NCBI RefSeq assembly: GCF_003933735.1
Contig: NZ_RSED01000004.1
Location: forward strand, 124,001 to 188,000
Length of the DNA stretch: 64,000 nucleotides
Direction: 5' to 3'
From: Aquabacterium soli
GTDB taxonomy: Bacteria; Pseudomonadota; Gammaproteobacteria; Burkholderiales; Burkholderiaceae_C
Shown: in pieces, positions 52,730 to 62,522 of the stretch
Layout: each line of letters starts with the position of its first letter
Numbering within the stretch: the stretch's first letter is position 1
The notes under the pieces: model-generated
The model's database searches: none
Seen by the model: only the letters and a program-made list of their open reading frames with translations
Told to the model about the DNA's origin: nothing
Position numbers and translations under genes: made by a program

Positions 52730-52908
52730 GTTCGTCGCGTTCGCGGAAGCCAATATTTCCTTGAACCGATGCTCATTGAGCCAGGGCTTGGAACATTACT
52801 TTGCTGGTGTGATCGTCTCGCGTCAGATGAACCCGAAGTGGAGTTGACCTCGCCCACCTGAATCCCTAGGGTTCAGGAGTGCGGTGACTGGTTCGCGGCG
52901 GACACCTA
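52730..52908 (+). ncRNA. ssrS: 6S RNA
   Basis: About 180 nt between zapA and a strong terminator, the standard location of ssrS. The ends pair: TTCGTCGCG (52731-52739) with CGCGGCGGA (about 52894-52902) over nine positions including G-U pairs, and GCCA with TGGT continues the helix. The interior has the conserved-looking TTGAACCGATG 5' strand and a 3' hairpin CCTGAATCCC-TAGGGTTCAGG followed by GTGCGGTGACTGG, as in betaproteobacterial 6S RNA. It mimics an open promoter and traps sigma-70 RNA polymerase in stationary phase. End positions are estimated. Confidence 0.82.
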
Positions 52909-52917
52909 TTCAACAAG

Positions 52918-52957
52918 AAACCGGCCGGTGCTCGAAGCACCGCGCCGGTTTTTTCTT
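52918..52957. terminator. Bidirectional terminator between 6S RNA and the GGDEF gene
   Basis: AAACCGGCCGGTGCT and AGCACCGCGCCGGTTT form a long stem around CGA. TTTTTTCTTT follows on the plus strand and TTTCTTG on the minus strand, so it can stop 6S transcription and the convergent GGDEF gene (stop at 52993). Confidence 0.92.
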
Positions 52958-52992
52958 TGAAGATCCGAGGACGTCGCGTCTGTGCGTTGGGA

Positions 52993-53997
52993 TCAGCCTG
53001 CCGGCACGAACTGAATGCTGGCCAGCGTGAGGTGGTTGCCGCCCTTTTCGCGTGAGACGGCCATGGAGCGGTCTGCACTGCGCATGAGTTCTTCGACCGA
53101 CCCCGCCGTGTGCGGAAAGCTGGCGATGCCCATGCTGACCGTGAAGGGGATCTGCTGGCCGTTGTAGGCCACGATGTGCTGCGAGCACTGCTTGCGCAGA
53201 TGCTCCATGCGCGAGTGCGCTGTGGCCAGGCCGACGCCGGAGAGCAACACCACGAAACGGTCGCCACCCAAGCGGCAGGGGGAATCCATCGCGCGGGTGT
53301 TGGCACGCAGCAAGCGCCCCAGGGCCTCGACGACGCGTTCGCAGCTGTCAGCCCCATAGGTCTGACGGATGTCGTCCATGCCGTCCACGGCGACCGAGAC
53401 GATGGCGAACTCGCGCTGCTCACGACTTGAGAGATCGGCCTCGCGGCGCAGTTGCTCTTCGAAGTGGGCACGGTGGTACAGGCCGGACACATTGTCGCGG
53501 ACCTGGTTGTCCTGCATTTCGCGGCGCAGCTCGGCGTTGGCCAACTGCTGTTCTTCAATCTGCTGCAAGGCCGCCTGCAGCTGCTGCTCGCGCTTGCGGG
53601 CCTCGGTCAGGTCCTGCCAGCTGCTGAGCACGCGGGAAGCTTGTCCATCGGCGTCGCGCAAGGCCTGACGCCAGACCATGTACTCACGGCGCTCACCCTG
53701 GCGCTCGAGGCGGTGTTCGGCGGCAAAGCCGCTGCTCAGCGACACGGCCTGCTGGTCGGCCGCGCGCAGGGCCACGGCCTGCACGGCATCGAACAGCTCG
53801 GCATCGCTGGCGCCCAGGGGATCACGCGCCCCAGGCCACAGCCCGCGGGCAGCGGGGCTGGCGTACTCATAGCGTCCCGTGCCCAGGTGCTTGATGAGCA
53901 CGCCGGCGCCCAGTTGCTCGAGACTGCGGACCAGGGCGTCCTCCATCCCGCTCAAGCCTGGCGTCACCGTCGCAAGAGAATCGGCCATTTCATTCAT
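52993..53997 (-). CDS. PAS-GGDEF domain protein with degenerate GGDRF site
   Basis: A 334-residue cytoplasmic protein starting at ATG 53997. A PAS-like sensor (about 15-130, ending YMVWRQALRDADGQASRVLSSWQDLTE) is joined by a coiled coil (EARKREQQLQAALQQIEEQQLANAELRREM) to a GGDEF domain (about 165-325). The active-site loop at about 244-248 is GGDRF instead of GG(D/E)EF. The inhibitory-site motif RxxD is kept as RAMD exactly five residues upstream. Loss of the conserved Glu suggests weak or no cyclase activity, while c-di-GMP binding could remain. No SD sequence is obvious. Confidence 0.88.
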   Translation of the reverse strand: MNEMADSLATVTPGLSGMEDALVRSLEQLGAGVLIKHLGTGRYEYASPAARGLWPGARDPLGASDAELFDAVQAVALRAADQQAVSLSSGFAAEHRLERQGERREYMVWRQALRDADGQASRVLSSWQDLTEARKREQQLQAALQQIEEQQLANAELRREMQDNQVRDNVSGLYHRAHFEEQLRREADLSSREQREFAIVSVAVDGMDDIRQTYGADSCERVVEALGRLLRANTRAMDSPCRLGGDRFVVLLSGVGLATAHSRMEHLRKQCSQHIVAYNGQQIPFTVSMGIASFPHTAGSVEELMRSADRSMAVSREKGGNHLTLASIQFVPAG

Positions 53998-54158
53998 TGG
54001 TGTCGTTGTTGTCAACGGTGAGGGCGAAAATCCCGAACATGCGATATGTTGGCGCAATTTCAAGGCAGCGGCTGTCCTTCAAACAAGGGATCAAGCCCTG
54101 CTTTACCGTGCTTGACGGCCATTTTGCGCAACAGCGATCGATTTAGCGAGTGTTCACC

Positions 54159-55052
54159 ATGCCTCAAATCAGCTTACTGGGCTGCGGCCTGATGGGAGCC
54201 CCCATGGCCAGACGCCTGGCCGCAGCGGGTTTTCCCTTGACTTTGTGGAACCGGACACGGGCCAAGGCCGAAGCCCTGGCCGACACCGGGGCCAGGGTGG
54301 CCGCCACGCCCCGTGACGCAGTGGCCGGGGCCAGCATCGTCATCACGATGCTGGAGCATGGCGGGGTGGTGAGCGAGGTCCTGTTCGGTGGGGGCTGCTG
54401 TGCGACCGAACACGCCGCCCTCGCGGGCCTGGCGCCGGGTGCGCTGGTGATCGACATGAGCTCCATCCTGCCGGAACAGGCACGTGAGCACGCTCAACGC
54501 TTGCAGGCCGCGGGCGTGACAGCGCTGGATGCACCGGTTTCCGGCGGAACGTTGGGGGCCGAGGCGGGCACCCTGGCCATCATGGCGGGCGGAAATCCTG
54601 CAGATTTCGAGCGTGCGAGGCCTGTGCTCACGGCCATGGGACGCCCCGTCCATGTAGGCCCCACCGGCAGCGGACAACTGGCCAAGCTGGCCAACCAGAT
54701 GATCGTGGGCATCACCATCGGAGCCGTGGCCGAGGCGCTGCTGCTGGCCGAACGCGGCGGGGCTGATCCGGTCAAGGTGCGCGAAGCCCTGCGCGGCGGC
54801 TTCGCGGAAAGCCGCATTCTGGAGGTTCATGGCCAACGCATGGTGCAAGGCGATTTTGCCAAGCGCGGCTCCATCGCCATCCAGCTCAAGGACATGCGCA
54901 ACGCGCAGCACACGGCCCAGGGCATGGACTTCGACATGCCGATCACGGATGAGCTGGCGGCACTGTATGCCTCGGCCGCCGAGCACGGCCTGGCGGAACT
55001 GGACCAGGCAGCGTTGTTCAAGGAGCTGCAACGGCGCCAGAAGGCGGTTTGA
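54159..55052 (+). CDS. Beta-hydroxyacid dehydrogenase (3-hydroxyisobutyrate/tartronate semialdehyde reductase family)
   Basis: A 297-residue NAD(P)-dependent oxidoreductase starting at ATG 54159 (an in-frame GTG lies 9 bases upstream). Family landmarks: ISLLGCGLMGAPMARRLAAAGF (nucleotide binding), LDAPVSGGTLGAEAGTLAIMAGG (substrate binding) and GSGQLAKLANQMIVG with the catalytic Lys. WNRTRAKAE after the first fold suggests preference for NADP. The substrate could be 3-hydroxyisobutyrate, tartronate semialdehyde or another small hydroxyacid. It converges on the next gene with no base between the two stop codons. Confidence 0.9.
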   Translation: MPQISLLGCGLMGAPMARRLAAAGFPLTLWNRTRAKAEALADTGARVAATPRDAVAGASIVITMLEHGGVVSEVLFGGGCCATEHAALAGLAPGALVIDMSSILPEQAREHAQRLQAAGVTALDAPVSGGTLGAEAGTLAIMAGGNPADFERARPVLTAMGRPVHVGPTGSGQLAKLANQMIVGITIGAVAEALLLAERGGADPVKVREALRGGFAESRILEVHGQRMVQGDFAKRGSIAIQLKDMRNAQHTAQGMDFDMPITDELAALYASAAEHGLAELDQAALFKELQRRQKAV

Positions 55053-56207
55053 TCAGATCAAACGCATGTTCTCTTGCAGAAGGGCGGTGAGCAGAGGCTG
55101 ATCGTCCCACGGCGCATCGTGGAATGCGTCGTGAAGCATGGGGCTGTGTGGATCACGTTGCCACTCGTCCGGGAACAGGGCAACCAGGCGCTCACCCTCC
55201 GCATGCACTTGCGGTTTGGCCGGGGCCACACCACACACATGCGCCAGCGCCCCGCACAGATCGTCACCCAGCAGGTGTCCCAGGTGGGAGATCGAGATGG
55301 GGCGGGGATTGTGTTCGATCATCAGCGCGTTGCCGGCCTCGTCCAGCTGGAAATCCCAGCCATGGAATCCGGAGGCCTGGTTGGCCGCCACGAAGGCGGC
55401 GCAACTGGCGGACATCGCGTCATGCTGAAGCAGTCTGACCACGCTGCTGGGCGCTGTCATCCTGGCGCTGCGGCGACTGAGCTGGATGGCGCTGACCTGG
55501 GCCAGCACACGCCCCTGCTGGGCAAACACGGCATGCATGCCGAGCGCCCCGTTCACAAACGCCTGGATGACCCACGGCGGACCTGGTCGGCTCAGCCGCC
55601 CGCTGGCCGCGAAATCGCGCAAGGCTGCATCGTTGTCCAGGATGAACGTGCCCACGCCACCCCGTGAAGTTTCCTGCTTCAAGACAACGGGATAGCCATG
55701 CGAGCGAGCGAACTCAAGACACGCATCGAGCGTGCCCACATCGGCCTGCACGGGTGCTGGGATGTTGGCCTCACGGGCTGTCTCAAAGGCACGACGGCGC
55801 ACTGCAAACAGCGGATAGCCGCCCGGATGGCCCAGGGAGCGTTGAAGCAGTGCCACGACATCGTTGGGCAACGCGGACTGGCCGCCAGGAAGTCGCCCGA
55901 CGCCCATCTGCTGCAGCATCTGCGAGGACACCTCATCGAGCGGGATCACCCACTGGGGCTGCAGCTGCCTGACGCATTGGATGAAGGGCTCTACCGCCAG
56001 GCCGCCACCCTCGTTGAACTGCCACGGGCAGAACGCCCGCACATGGCCGGAACGGGACGCCAGGCAGGCACGGATGCCCGCAAAGACCACTTCAAGGCCG
56101 GCACGTGCCAGGCGCCGGGGAAGGTGCATGCTGCCCATGCCAGGCAACAGGCCCACCAGAAGGATCCGTGGAGGCTGGTGCGCGTCGGGCGATATGGCTT
56201 CAGTCAT
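55053..56207 (-). CDS. ATP-grasp domain protein of unknown function
   Basis: A 384-residue protein starting at ATG 56207. The N-terminal pre-grasp fold begins RILLVGLLPGMGSMHLPRRLARAGLEVVFAG; the ATP-grasp domain has ARSHGYPVVLKQETSRGGVGTFILD (phosphate-binding lysine and Gly loop), PWVIQAFVNG, and FQLDEAGNALMIEHNPRPISISHLG with the metal-binding Glu/Asn. Such enzymes join a carboxylate to an amine or thiol through an acyl phosphate, like carbamoyl-phosphate synthase, D-Ala ligase and small peptide ligases. No biosynthetic partner is visible, so the substrate cannot be named. Confidence 0.8.
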   Translation of the reverse strand: MTEAISPDAHQPPRILLVGLLPGMGSMHLPRRLARAGLEVVFAGIRACLASRSGHVRAFCPWQFNEGGGLAVEPFIQCVRQLQPQWVIPLDEVSSQMLQQMGVGRLPGGQSALPNDVVALLQRSLGHPGGYPLFAVRRRAFETAREANIPAPVQADVGTLDACLEFARSHGYPVVLKQETSRGGVGTFILDNDAALRDFAASGRLSRPGPPWVIQAFVNGALGMHAVFAQQGRVLAQVSAIQLSRRSARMTAPSSVVRLLQHDAMSASCAAFVAANQASGFHGWDFQLDEAGNALMIEHNPRPISISHLGHLLGDDLCGALAHVCGVAPAKPQVHAEGERLVALFPDEWQRDPHSPMLHDAFHDAPWDDQPLLTALLQENMRLI

Positions 56208-56256
56208 ACATCCGGGATTGTGCACTCCCGCGATGCGTTGACAGGCGCCCCCCGGC

Positions 56257-58749
56257 TCAGCCCATGGCCTTGAGCGCCTCGCGCAAGGACTGCTTCACGC
56301 GCTTGTAGCCAGCCCAGGGATCATCGCCTGTCAGGCGCTCGTCCACAGTCCGCAAGGTCCAATGCGCGCCGCTGCTCAGCTCGGGCAGTTCCGACCAATC
56401 CACCGGCACGGACACGCCCATGCCCGGCCTGGCGCGGGCGGTCCACGCCGATGCCGTGGTGGCGCCCCGGCCATTGCGCAGATAGTCCACGAAGATCTTG
56501 CCCACGCGGTTGCGCGGCCCGCTCTTGCTGACGAAACGGTCGGGGATGGCCGAGGCCAGGTGCTCCACGAGCGCCTTGGACAAGCCCTTCACCTGGTCCC
56601 AACCCAACGAAGGTTTGAAGGGCACCACCACATGCAGCCCCTTGCCGCCGCTGGTCTTCAGAAAACTGCGCAACGACAACTCTTCCAGCATCACGCGCAC
56701 CAGCTCCGCCCCCTCCTGCACATGGGCCCACGCCACGCCCTCGCCGGGGTCGAGATCGAAGGTCATGCGGTCGGGCTGCTCGATGTGATCGATGAGGGCG
56801 TTCCAGGTGTGCAGCTCGATGACGTTCATCTGGGCCGCTCCCACCAGGGCTTCGCGGCTGGGCACCGCCAGCAGCGGCGCATGCCCTGGGTCCAGGGCAG
56901 GATCGAGCCGCTCGATGCCCGGGATGCTCATGCGGTCGGCATGCTTCTGGAAAAACAGCTCGCCCTGGATGCCCTCAGGCGCCCGCACCAGCGACACAGG
57001 CCTGCCCGCCAGGTGCAGCAGCATGCGACGGGCGGCACGGGCGTGGTAATCCGCAAGCTCGCCCTTCGTGATGCCGGTCGAGGGATCGATGATGCGGTCG
57101 GCATGGCTGATGCGCACACCAGCGACGCTGTGATGTTGGGCGCCGGGCTTGGCAGTCGACGCCCTCTTGGTGGCCTTCCTGGCAGGCAACGCCGCAGCGT
57201 CACCCGGTGGGGGCTTCGCCGTCTCACGGGTGATGGCGCGCGCCGGCTTGTCGGCACGCAAGCCATGGAACACCGCCTGACGCAGGCGCCCCTCCTTGGT
57301 CCACTCGGCGAAGGACACCTCGGCCACCAGCGTGGGCTTGACCCAATGGCCTTTGACATCGCCCGGCAGACCGACGAACGCCGGCTTGCCGGTGGCCAGC
57401 GCCTGGAGGCGCTTGTGCACATCGCGCAGGGCATGGGCATCGAAGCCGCTGCCCACATTGCCGGCGTAGCGCAGCTGCCCCTGCTCATCGTGGGTGCCGA
57501 GCAGCAAGGCACCCAGCCCTTGGCGTGAGCCCTTCGGGTCTGTGTAACCGCCGATCACGAACTCCTGGCGCTGCGTGCACTTGAGCTTGATCCAGGCATC
57601 GCTGCGGCCTGCTCGGTAAGGCGCATCAAGGCGCTTGCCGATCACGCCCTCCATGCGCATGGCGCAGGCGGTGTGCAGCAGATGCGCGGGCTCGACCTGG
57701 AAATCCTCGCTGTAGCGCACGTGGGGATGCGCATCGGCTGCAGCCCCATCGATGAGGGCGCGCAGGCGTTCTCGCCGTGCTTTCAAGGGTTGATCGCGCA
57801 GGTCTTCGCCGTCCACATGCAGCAGATCGAACACAAAGTACTGAATGGGCTCGGTGCGCACCAGATCGAAGGCGTTCTGCAAAGCCTGGAAATCGGTGCC
57901 GCCGTGGGAGCCGATGACCACGATCTCGCCATCGAGCCAGCCCGACTTCAATCCAAGCTGACCGAGCTCCGCGGCCAGCCTCTTGAGCCGCGAGGTCCAG
58001 TCGTGGCCATTGCGGGTGAACAGCCGCACCGTGCCTTGATCGACGCGGGCCATAAGGCGATAGCCGTCGAACTTGATTTCATACAGCCAATCGCCCTCGC
58101 TCGGCACACTGTTCACCAGCGTGGCGAGCTGCGGCGCCTGGGTCAGGGGCATGGATTCTGAGTGGACGGCCTTCGCCTTCTTGCGCGTGGGCTGGGAGGC
58201 CTTCAGCACGCTGTCGGGCAAGGCCTCTACGACGTCGTACTCGCTGGCGGGCCGAGCGGCCTCGTCACGCTCCTTGATCAGCAGCCAAGGCTCTTGCCGC
58301 TCCTGGCCACGGCCCCGCATGCGCACCAGGGTCCAGTGGCCTTGCAGCTTGTGGCCACGCAGTTCGAACTTGAGCTTGCCATCCTTGTAACCCTTCGCGG
58401 GATCACCCAGGGGCACCCACTCGCCCCGGTCCCATACGATCACCGTGCCGGCACCGTATTGCCCGGCCGGGATCACCCCTTCGAAACCGCCGTAAGCCAG
58501 CGGATGGTCCTCTACATGCACGGCCATGCGTTTGTCGGCCGGATCCAGACTGGGGCCCTTGGGCACGGCCCAACTCTTGAGCGTGCCATCGAGTTCCAGG
58601 CGGAAGTCGTAGTGCAGGCGCCTTGCCGCGTGCTTCTGGATCACGAAGCCCAGGGCCTGGCCCGGCTTTCCCACCTGGCCCTCGGGCTCACTGGTGATCG
58701 AGAAATCGCGCTTGGAACGGTAGTGATGGAGTTTGTCGTCCTTGGCCAT
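56257..58749 (-). CDS. ligD: DNA ligase D (phosphoesterase-ligase-polymerase)
   Basis: An 830-residue multi-domain NHEJ enzyme in the order PE-LIG-POL, as in Pseudomonas LigD. The 3'-phosphoesterase domain (about 1-170) has FVIQKHAARRLHYDFRLELDG and SLDPADKRMAVHVEDHPLAYGGFEG. The ligase domain (about 200-510) has the nucleotidyl-Lys motif YEIKFDGYR and EGVIGKRLDAPYRAGR. A basic linker leads to the polymerase/primase domain (about 545-830) with TFDLDPGEG (catalytic acidic residues) and FVSKSGPRNRVGKIFVDYLRNGRGAT. The start MAKDDKLHHYRSKRDF at 58749 fits homologues; ATG 58818 would add an unlikely hydrophobic leader. It diverges from ku. Confidence 0.93.
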   Translation of the reverse strand: MAKDDKLHHYRSKRDFSITSEPEGQVGKPGQALGFVIQKHAARRLHYDFRLELDGTLKSWAVPKGPSLDPADKRMAVHVEDHPLAYGGFEGVIPAGQYGAGTVIVWDRGEWVPLGDPAKGYKDGKLKFELRGHKLQGHWTLVRMRGRGQERQEPWLLIKERDEAARPASEYDVVEALPDSVLKASQPTRKKAKAVHSESMPLTQAPQLATLVNSVPSEGDWLYEIKFDGYRLMARVDQGTVRLFTRNGHDWTSRLKRLAAELGQLGLKSGWLDGEIVVIGSHGGTDFQALQNAFDLVRTEPIQYFVFDLLHVDGEDLRDQPLKARRERLRALIDGAAADAHPHVRYSEDFQVEPAHLLHTACAMRMEGVIGKRLDAPYRAGRSDAWIKLKCTQRQEFVIGGYTDPKGSRQGLGALLLGTHDEQGQLRYAGNVGSGFDAHALRDVHKRLQALATGKPAFVGLPGDVKGHWVKPTLVAEVSFAEWTKEGRLRQAVFHGLRADKPARAITRETAKPPPGDAAALPARKATKRASTAKPGAQHHSVAGVRISHADRIIDPSTGITKGELADYHARAARRMLLHLAGRPVSLVRAPEGIQGELFFQKHADRMSIPGIERLDPALDPGHAPLLAVPSREALVGAAQMNVIELHTWNALIDHIEQPDRMTFDLDPGEGVAWAHVQEGAELVRVMLEELSLRSFLKTSGGKGLHVVVPFKPSLGWDQVKGLSKALVEHLASAIPDRFVSKSGPRNRVGKIFVDYLRNGRGATTASAWTARARPGMGVSVPVDWSELPELSSGAHWTLRTVDERLTGDDPWAGYKRVKQSLREALKAMG

Positions 58750-58854
58750 GGCGGGGATCACGAAGTGGGGCCACACCGCCAGGGCAAGCAGCATGCCCAT
58801 GGGCACGGTGTTTGCCATGTCCTGTGTCCCGGCCCACCATCCACGGACACACCC

Positions 58855-59787
58855 ATGCCAAGAACCCTCTGGAAAGGCGCGATCTCATTCGGTCTGGTCC
58901 ACATCCCTGTGGGGCTGTACCCGGCCTCGCAGGAGGATGACATCGACTTCGACTGGCTGGACAAGCGCACGCTGGATCCCGTGGGCTACAAGCGAATCAA
59001 CAAGCGCACCGGCAAGGAGATCACCAAGGAGCACATCGTCAAGGGCGTGGCCCGAGGCCAGGGGCAGTACGTGGTGCTCAGCGACGATGAAATCCGCAAT
59101 GCCTACCCCAAGACAACGCAGACCATCGAGATCGAAGCGTTCGTGCGCGCAGGCGACATTCCCTTCGTCTACCTGGAACGGCCGTACTACCTGGCGCCGA
59201 TCAACAAGGGCGACAAGGTCTATGCGCTGCTGCGCGAAACGCTGCTGTCCGCAGGTCGCATCGGACTGGCACGCGTGGTGATCCAGACCAAGCAGCACCT
59301 GGCCGCCCTGGTGCCTGCCGGCCCTGCGCTGATGCTCAACACCTTGCGCTGGCCTTCGGAGATCAGGTCCTGGGAAGAGCTCAAGCTGCCCGCCGAGGGA
59401 AGCAAGGCCGCGGGCATCAAGCCCAGCGAACTGGACATGGCCAAGGCCCTGGTGGATGACATGTCCCAGGACTGGCAACCCGAGCACTACCGCAACGAGT
59501 TCCGCGATGCCGTGATGGCGCTGGTGGACCAGAAGCACGAGGCTGGCGATGTGCATGAGGTGACGCCGCAAGAGCAGGCCGATGAGGCCGGCAAGGCGTC
59601 CAACGTGATCGACCTGACGGAGTTGCTCAAACGCAGTCTTGCAGGTAAAAAAGGCCAGGGCAACGACGACAAGGGTGAATCGGCCAGCGGCCGAAAACCG
59701 GCGGTCAAGAAGGCAGCGACTGCCCGCAAACGCTCGGCTGCTTCCGCCGGTGCAGCAACGGACAAAAAGAGAAAAGCCTCCTCGTAG
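58855..59787 (+). CDS. ku: Bacterial Ku protein
   Basis: A 310-residue Ku starting at ATG 58855. The N-terminus RTLWKGAISFGLVHIPVGLYPA and DIDFDWLDKRTLDPVGYKRINKRTGKEI are classic; the core barrel runs to about residue 255 (LDMAKALVDDMSQDWQPEHYRNEFRDAVMALVDQK). A long Lys/Ala/Ser-rich tail (about 258-310) probably helps DNA binding. The homodimer holds DNA ends and recruits LigD for non-homologous end joining. It is divergent from ligD across about 105 bp. The stop codon lies in the loop of a terminator hairpin. Confidence 0.95.
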   Translation: MPRTLWKGAISFGLVHIPVGLYPASQEDDIDFDWLDKRTLDPVGYKRINKRTGKEITKEHIVKGVARGQGQYVVLSDDEIRNAYPKTTQTIEIEAFVRAGDIPFVYLERPYYLAPINKGDKVYALLRETLLSAGRIGLARVVIQTKQHLAALVPAGPALMLNTLRWPSEIRSWEELKLPAEGSKAAGIKPSELDMAKALVDDMSQDWQPEHYRNEFRDAVMALVDQKHEAGDVHEVTPQEQADEAGKASNVIDLTELLKRSLAGKKGQGNDDKGESASGRKPAVKKAATARKRSAASAGAATDKKRKASS

Positions 59788-59798
59788 CGAGGAGGCTT
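59764..59798 (-). terminator. Strong terminator of the OmpA-like gene, overlapping the ku stop
   Basis: AAGCCTCCTCG and CGAGGAGGCTT pair perfectly around a 3-nt loop that is the ku TAG stop codon. On the minus strand TTTTCTCTTTTTG follows, giving a good terminator for the gene ending at 59850. On the plus strand no T-tract follows; a second GC-rich hairpin (CCGGGCTC-AGAGCCCGG) comes just after. Confidence 0.85.
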
Positions 59799-59849
59799 GT
59801 GGCCGGGCTCAGAGCCCGGTAACCCTTGCGATGCGCTTGAAGCTACCGC

Positions 59850-60791
59850 TCAGAAGCGATAGCGAAGGCCGACAGAGGCGATGTCGGTGTTCTTCTTTTC
59901 ATCGCCCGCGAACTTCAGGCGATGGCGGTCCCAGTCCACGGTGACGCTCCAGTGGCGATCGAAATCCCAGCTGGCCCCCACCCCATAGGCCACACCAAAG
60001 CCTTCTTCATTACCGGAAGGAGCCGTTACCGCTGCGCCAACGGTCGTCTTGGTCCAGCCATACGTGCCGCCCACGCGGCCATTGAGGCTGAAATTGCTGC
60101 CCAGAGGCAAGGCGCCTGTCAAAGAGATGTTCACGCCACGCACCTTGGTGTCGCCTCCATTGCGGTCCGCATCCTGCAGTTGCAGATAGCCCAGTTGCAG
60201 GCCCAGGTAGGGATTGAACTGCCCCCCCAGATAGACGGACCATGCAGAATCGGGATCGTCACAACTGAGTCCTGCCGCACAGGCCGTCTTCAGGTCTGGC
60301 TTGCCGCCTGATACGCCGATGTAGCCCGATGAGGTGTATGGAATCCACGATTCCCGAGCCGGGTCGTAGCCACCATAAGGGCCGCCCGGGCCGGCTGCGG
60401 TCGGCTCCGATGGCAGTGGCGCCTGATCATTGCTCAGCGCACTGCGAGGAGAACTGGCGCCGTCCATGGCTGGACTGGGTGCGGCAGCAGGGCTCGGAGT
60501 GGATGGCACTGTGGAGGCGGGACTCTGCATGTTGCCCGATGCACCGTCCTGTGCAGGCGCCTGGGGCGCCGCAGACGAGTTTGACGGCTTGGCGGGCGTC
60601 CAGGTTCCAGTCGGTGCAGTGGTGGTACCCGCTGCCCCAGAACCGGGCTGCAGCACGCCACTCTGGTCACGGTACTGGGGAGCCCCCCCCGGGGAATCGC
60701 CTGGGATCTGTGCATGGGCGGCGGTCAAGCCCAGGCCCAGCATGATGCTGACAGCCAGAACTCTGCAGCGTGGGGTATCGCCTTGGGTCAT
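59850..60791 (-). CDS. OmpA-like outer membrane beta-barrel protein
   Basis: A 313-residue exported protein with GAGGAG before the ATG. A signal peptide (VLAVSIMLGLGLTAAHA) is followed by a long Pro/Ala/Ser/Thr-rich region (about 30-135) and an eight-strand-type barrel (SSGYIGVSGGKPDL, WSVYLGGQFNPYLGLQLGYLQL, VRGVNISLTGALPLG, FSLNGRVGGTYGW, GFGVAYGVGASWDFDRHWSVTVDWDRHRL). It ends SVGLRYRF with the terminal Phe. CAAGLSCDD could form a disulfide. The unstructured N-terminal extension is unusual for OmpA-type barrels. No OmpA peptidoglycan-binding domain is present. Function unknown. Confidence 0.82.
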   Translation of the reverse strand: MTQGDTPRCRVLAVSIMLGLGLTAAHAQIPGDSPGGAPQYRDQSGVLQPGSGAAGTTTAPTGTWTPAKPSNSSAAPQAPAQDGASGNMQSPASTVPSTPSPAAAPSPAMDGASSPRSALSNDQAPLPSEPTAAGPGGPYGGYDPARESWIPYTSSGYIGVSGGKPDLKTACAAGLSCDDPDSAWSVYLGGQFNPYLGLQLGYLQLQDADRNGGDTKVRGVNISLTGALPLGSNFSLNGRVGGTYGWTKTTVGAAVTAPSGNEEGFGVAYGVGASWDFDRHWSVTVDWDRHRLKFAGDEKKNTDIASVGLRYRF

Positions 60792-60910
60792 CTCAGCTCC
60801 TCGTTATGAAGGGTGTGTCATGAACCCCCGCCAACAGAGGCGGGGTTCGTGGACTCCATCGGCAATCTGTGTTCCCGGCGGCCTCCTGCGGCCACAGTTG
60901 TCACCCTGAT

Positions 60911-62298
<1,388 letters not shown>

Positions 62299-62433
62299 GG
62301 CGTTCTCCTGTTGGGGTGGTTGGCAGATTGGTCGTTGGCGGTGACGACCTGGAGCGGCAATCGCCGTGCCCTGGGTGCGCAAGGCCATGGCGTCAGGGTG
62401 GTTGAGCACCCCTCTTCAACTTCTTCTCAGAGG

Positions 62434-62450
62434 AAGGCACGCCACTTGCC
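62434..62450 (+). promoter_or_regulatory. Candidate sigma-54 promoter
   Basis: AAGGCACGCCACTTGCC has GG at 62436-62437 and GC at 62448-62449, the exact 10-bp spacing of sigma-54 promoters. It matches TGGCACG-N4-TTGC except at the first base. Transcription would start near 62461, about 62 bp before the ATG of the small exported protein at 62523. No enhancer-binding regulator is in the window. Confidence 0.55.
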
Positions 62451-62522
62451 CACCCCCTGGCAGGCAGCGTCTGGCGCTGTCCACTGACAGCCTTTCCTTC
62501 AACACACACTGAGGACACTCCC

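Noticed and set aside
58750-58818. Signal peptide on LigD from the upstream ATG
   Set aside because: The extra hydrophobic residues would export a DNA-repair enzyme. Homologues begin near MAKDDKL, and the longer start is better explained as chance open frame.
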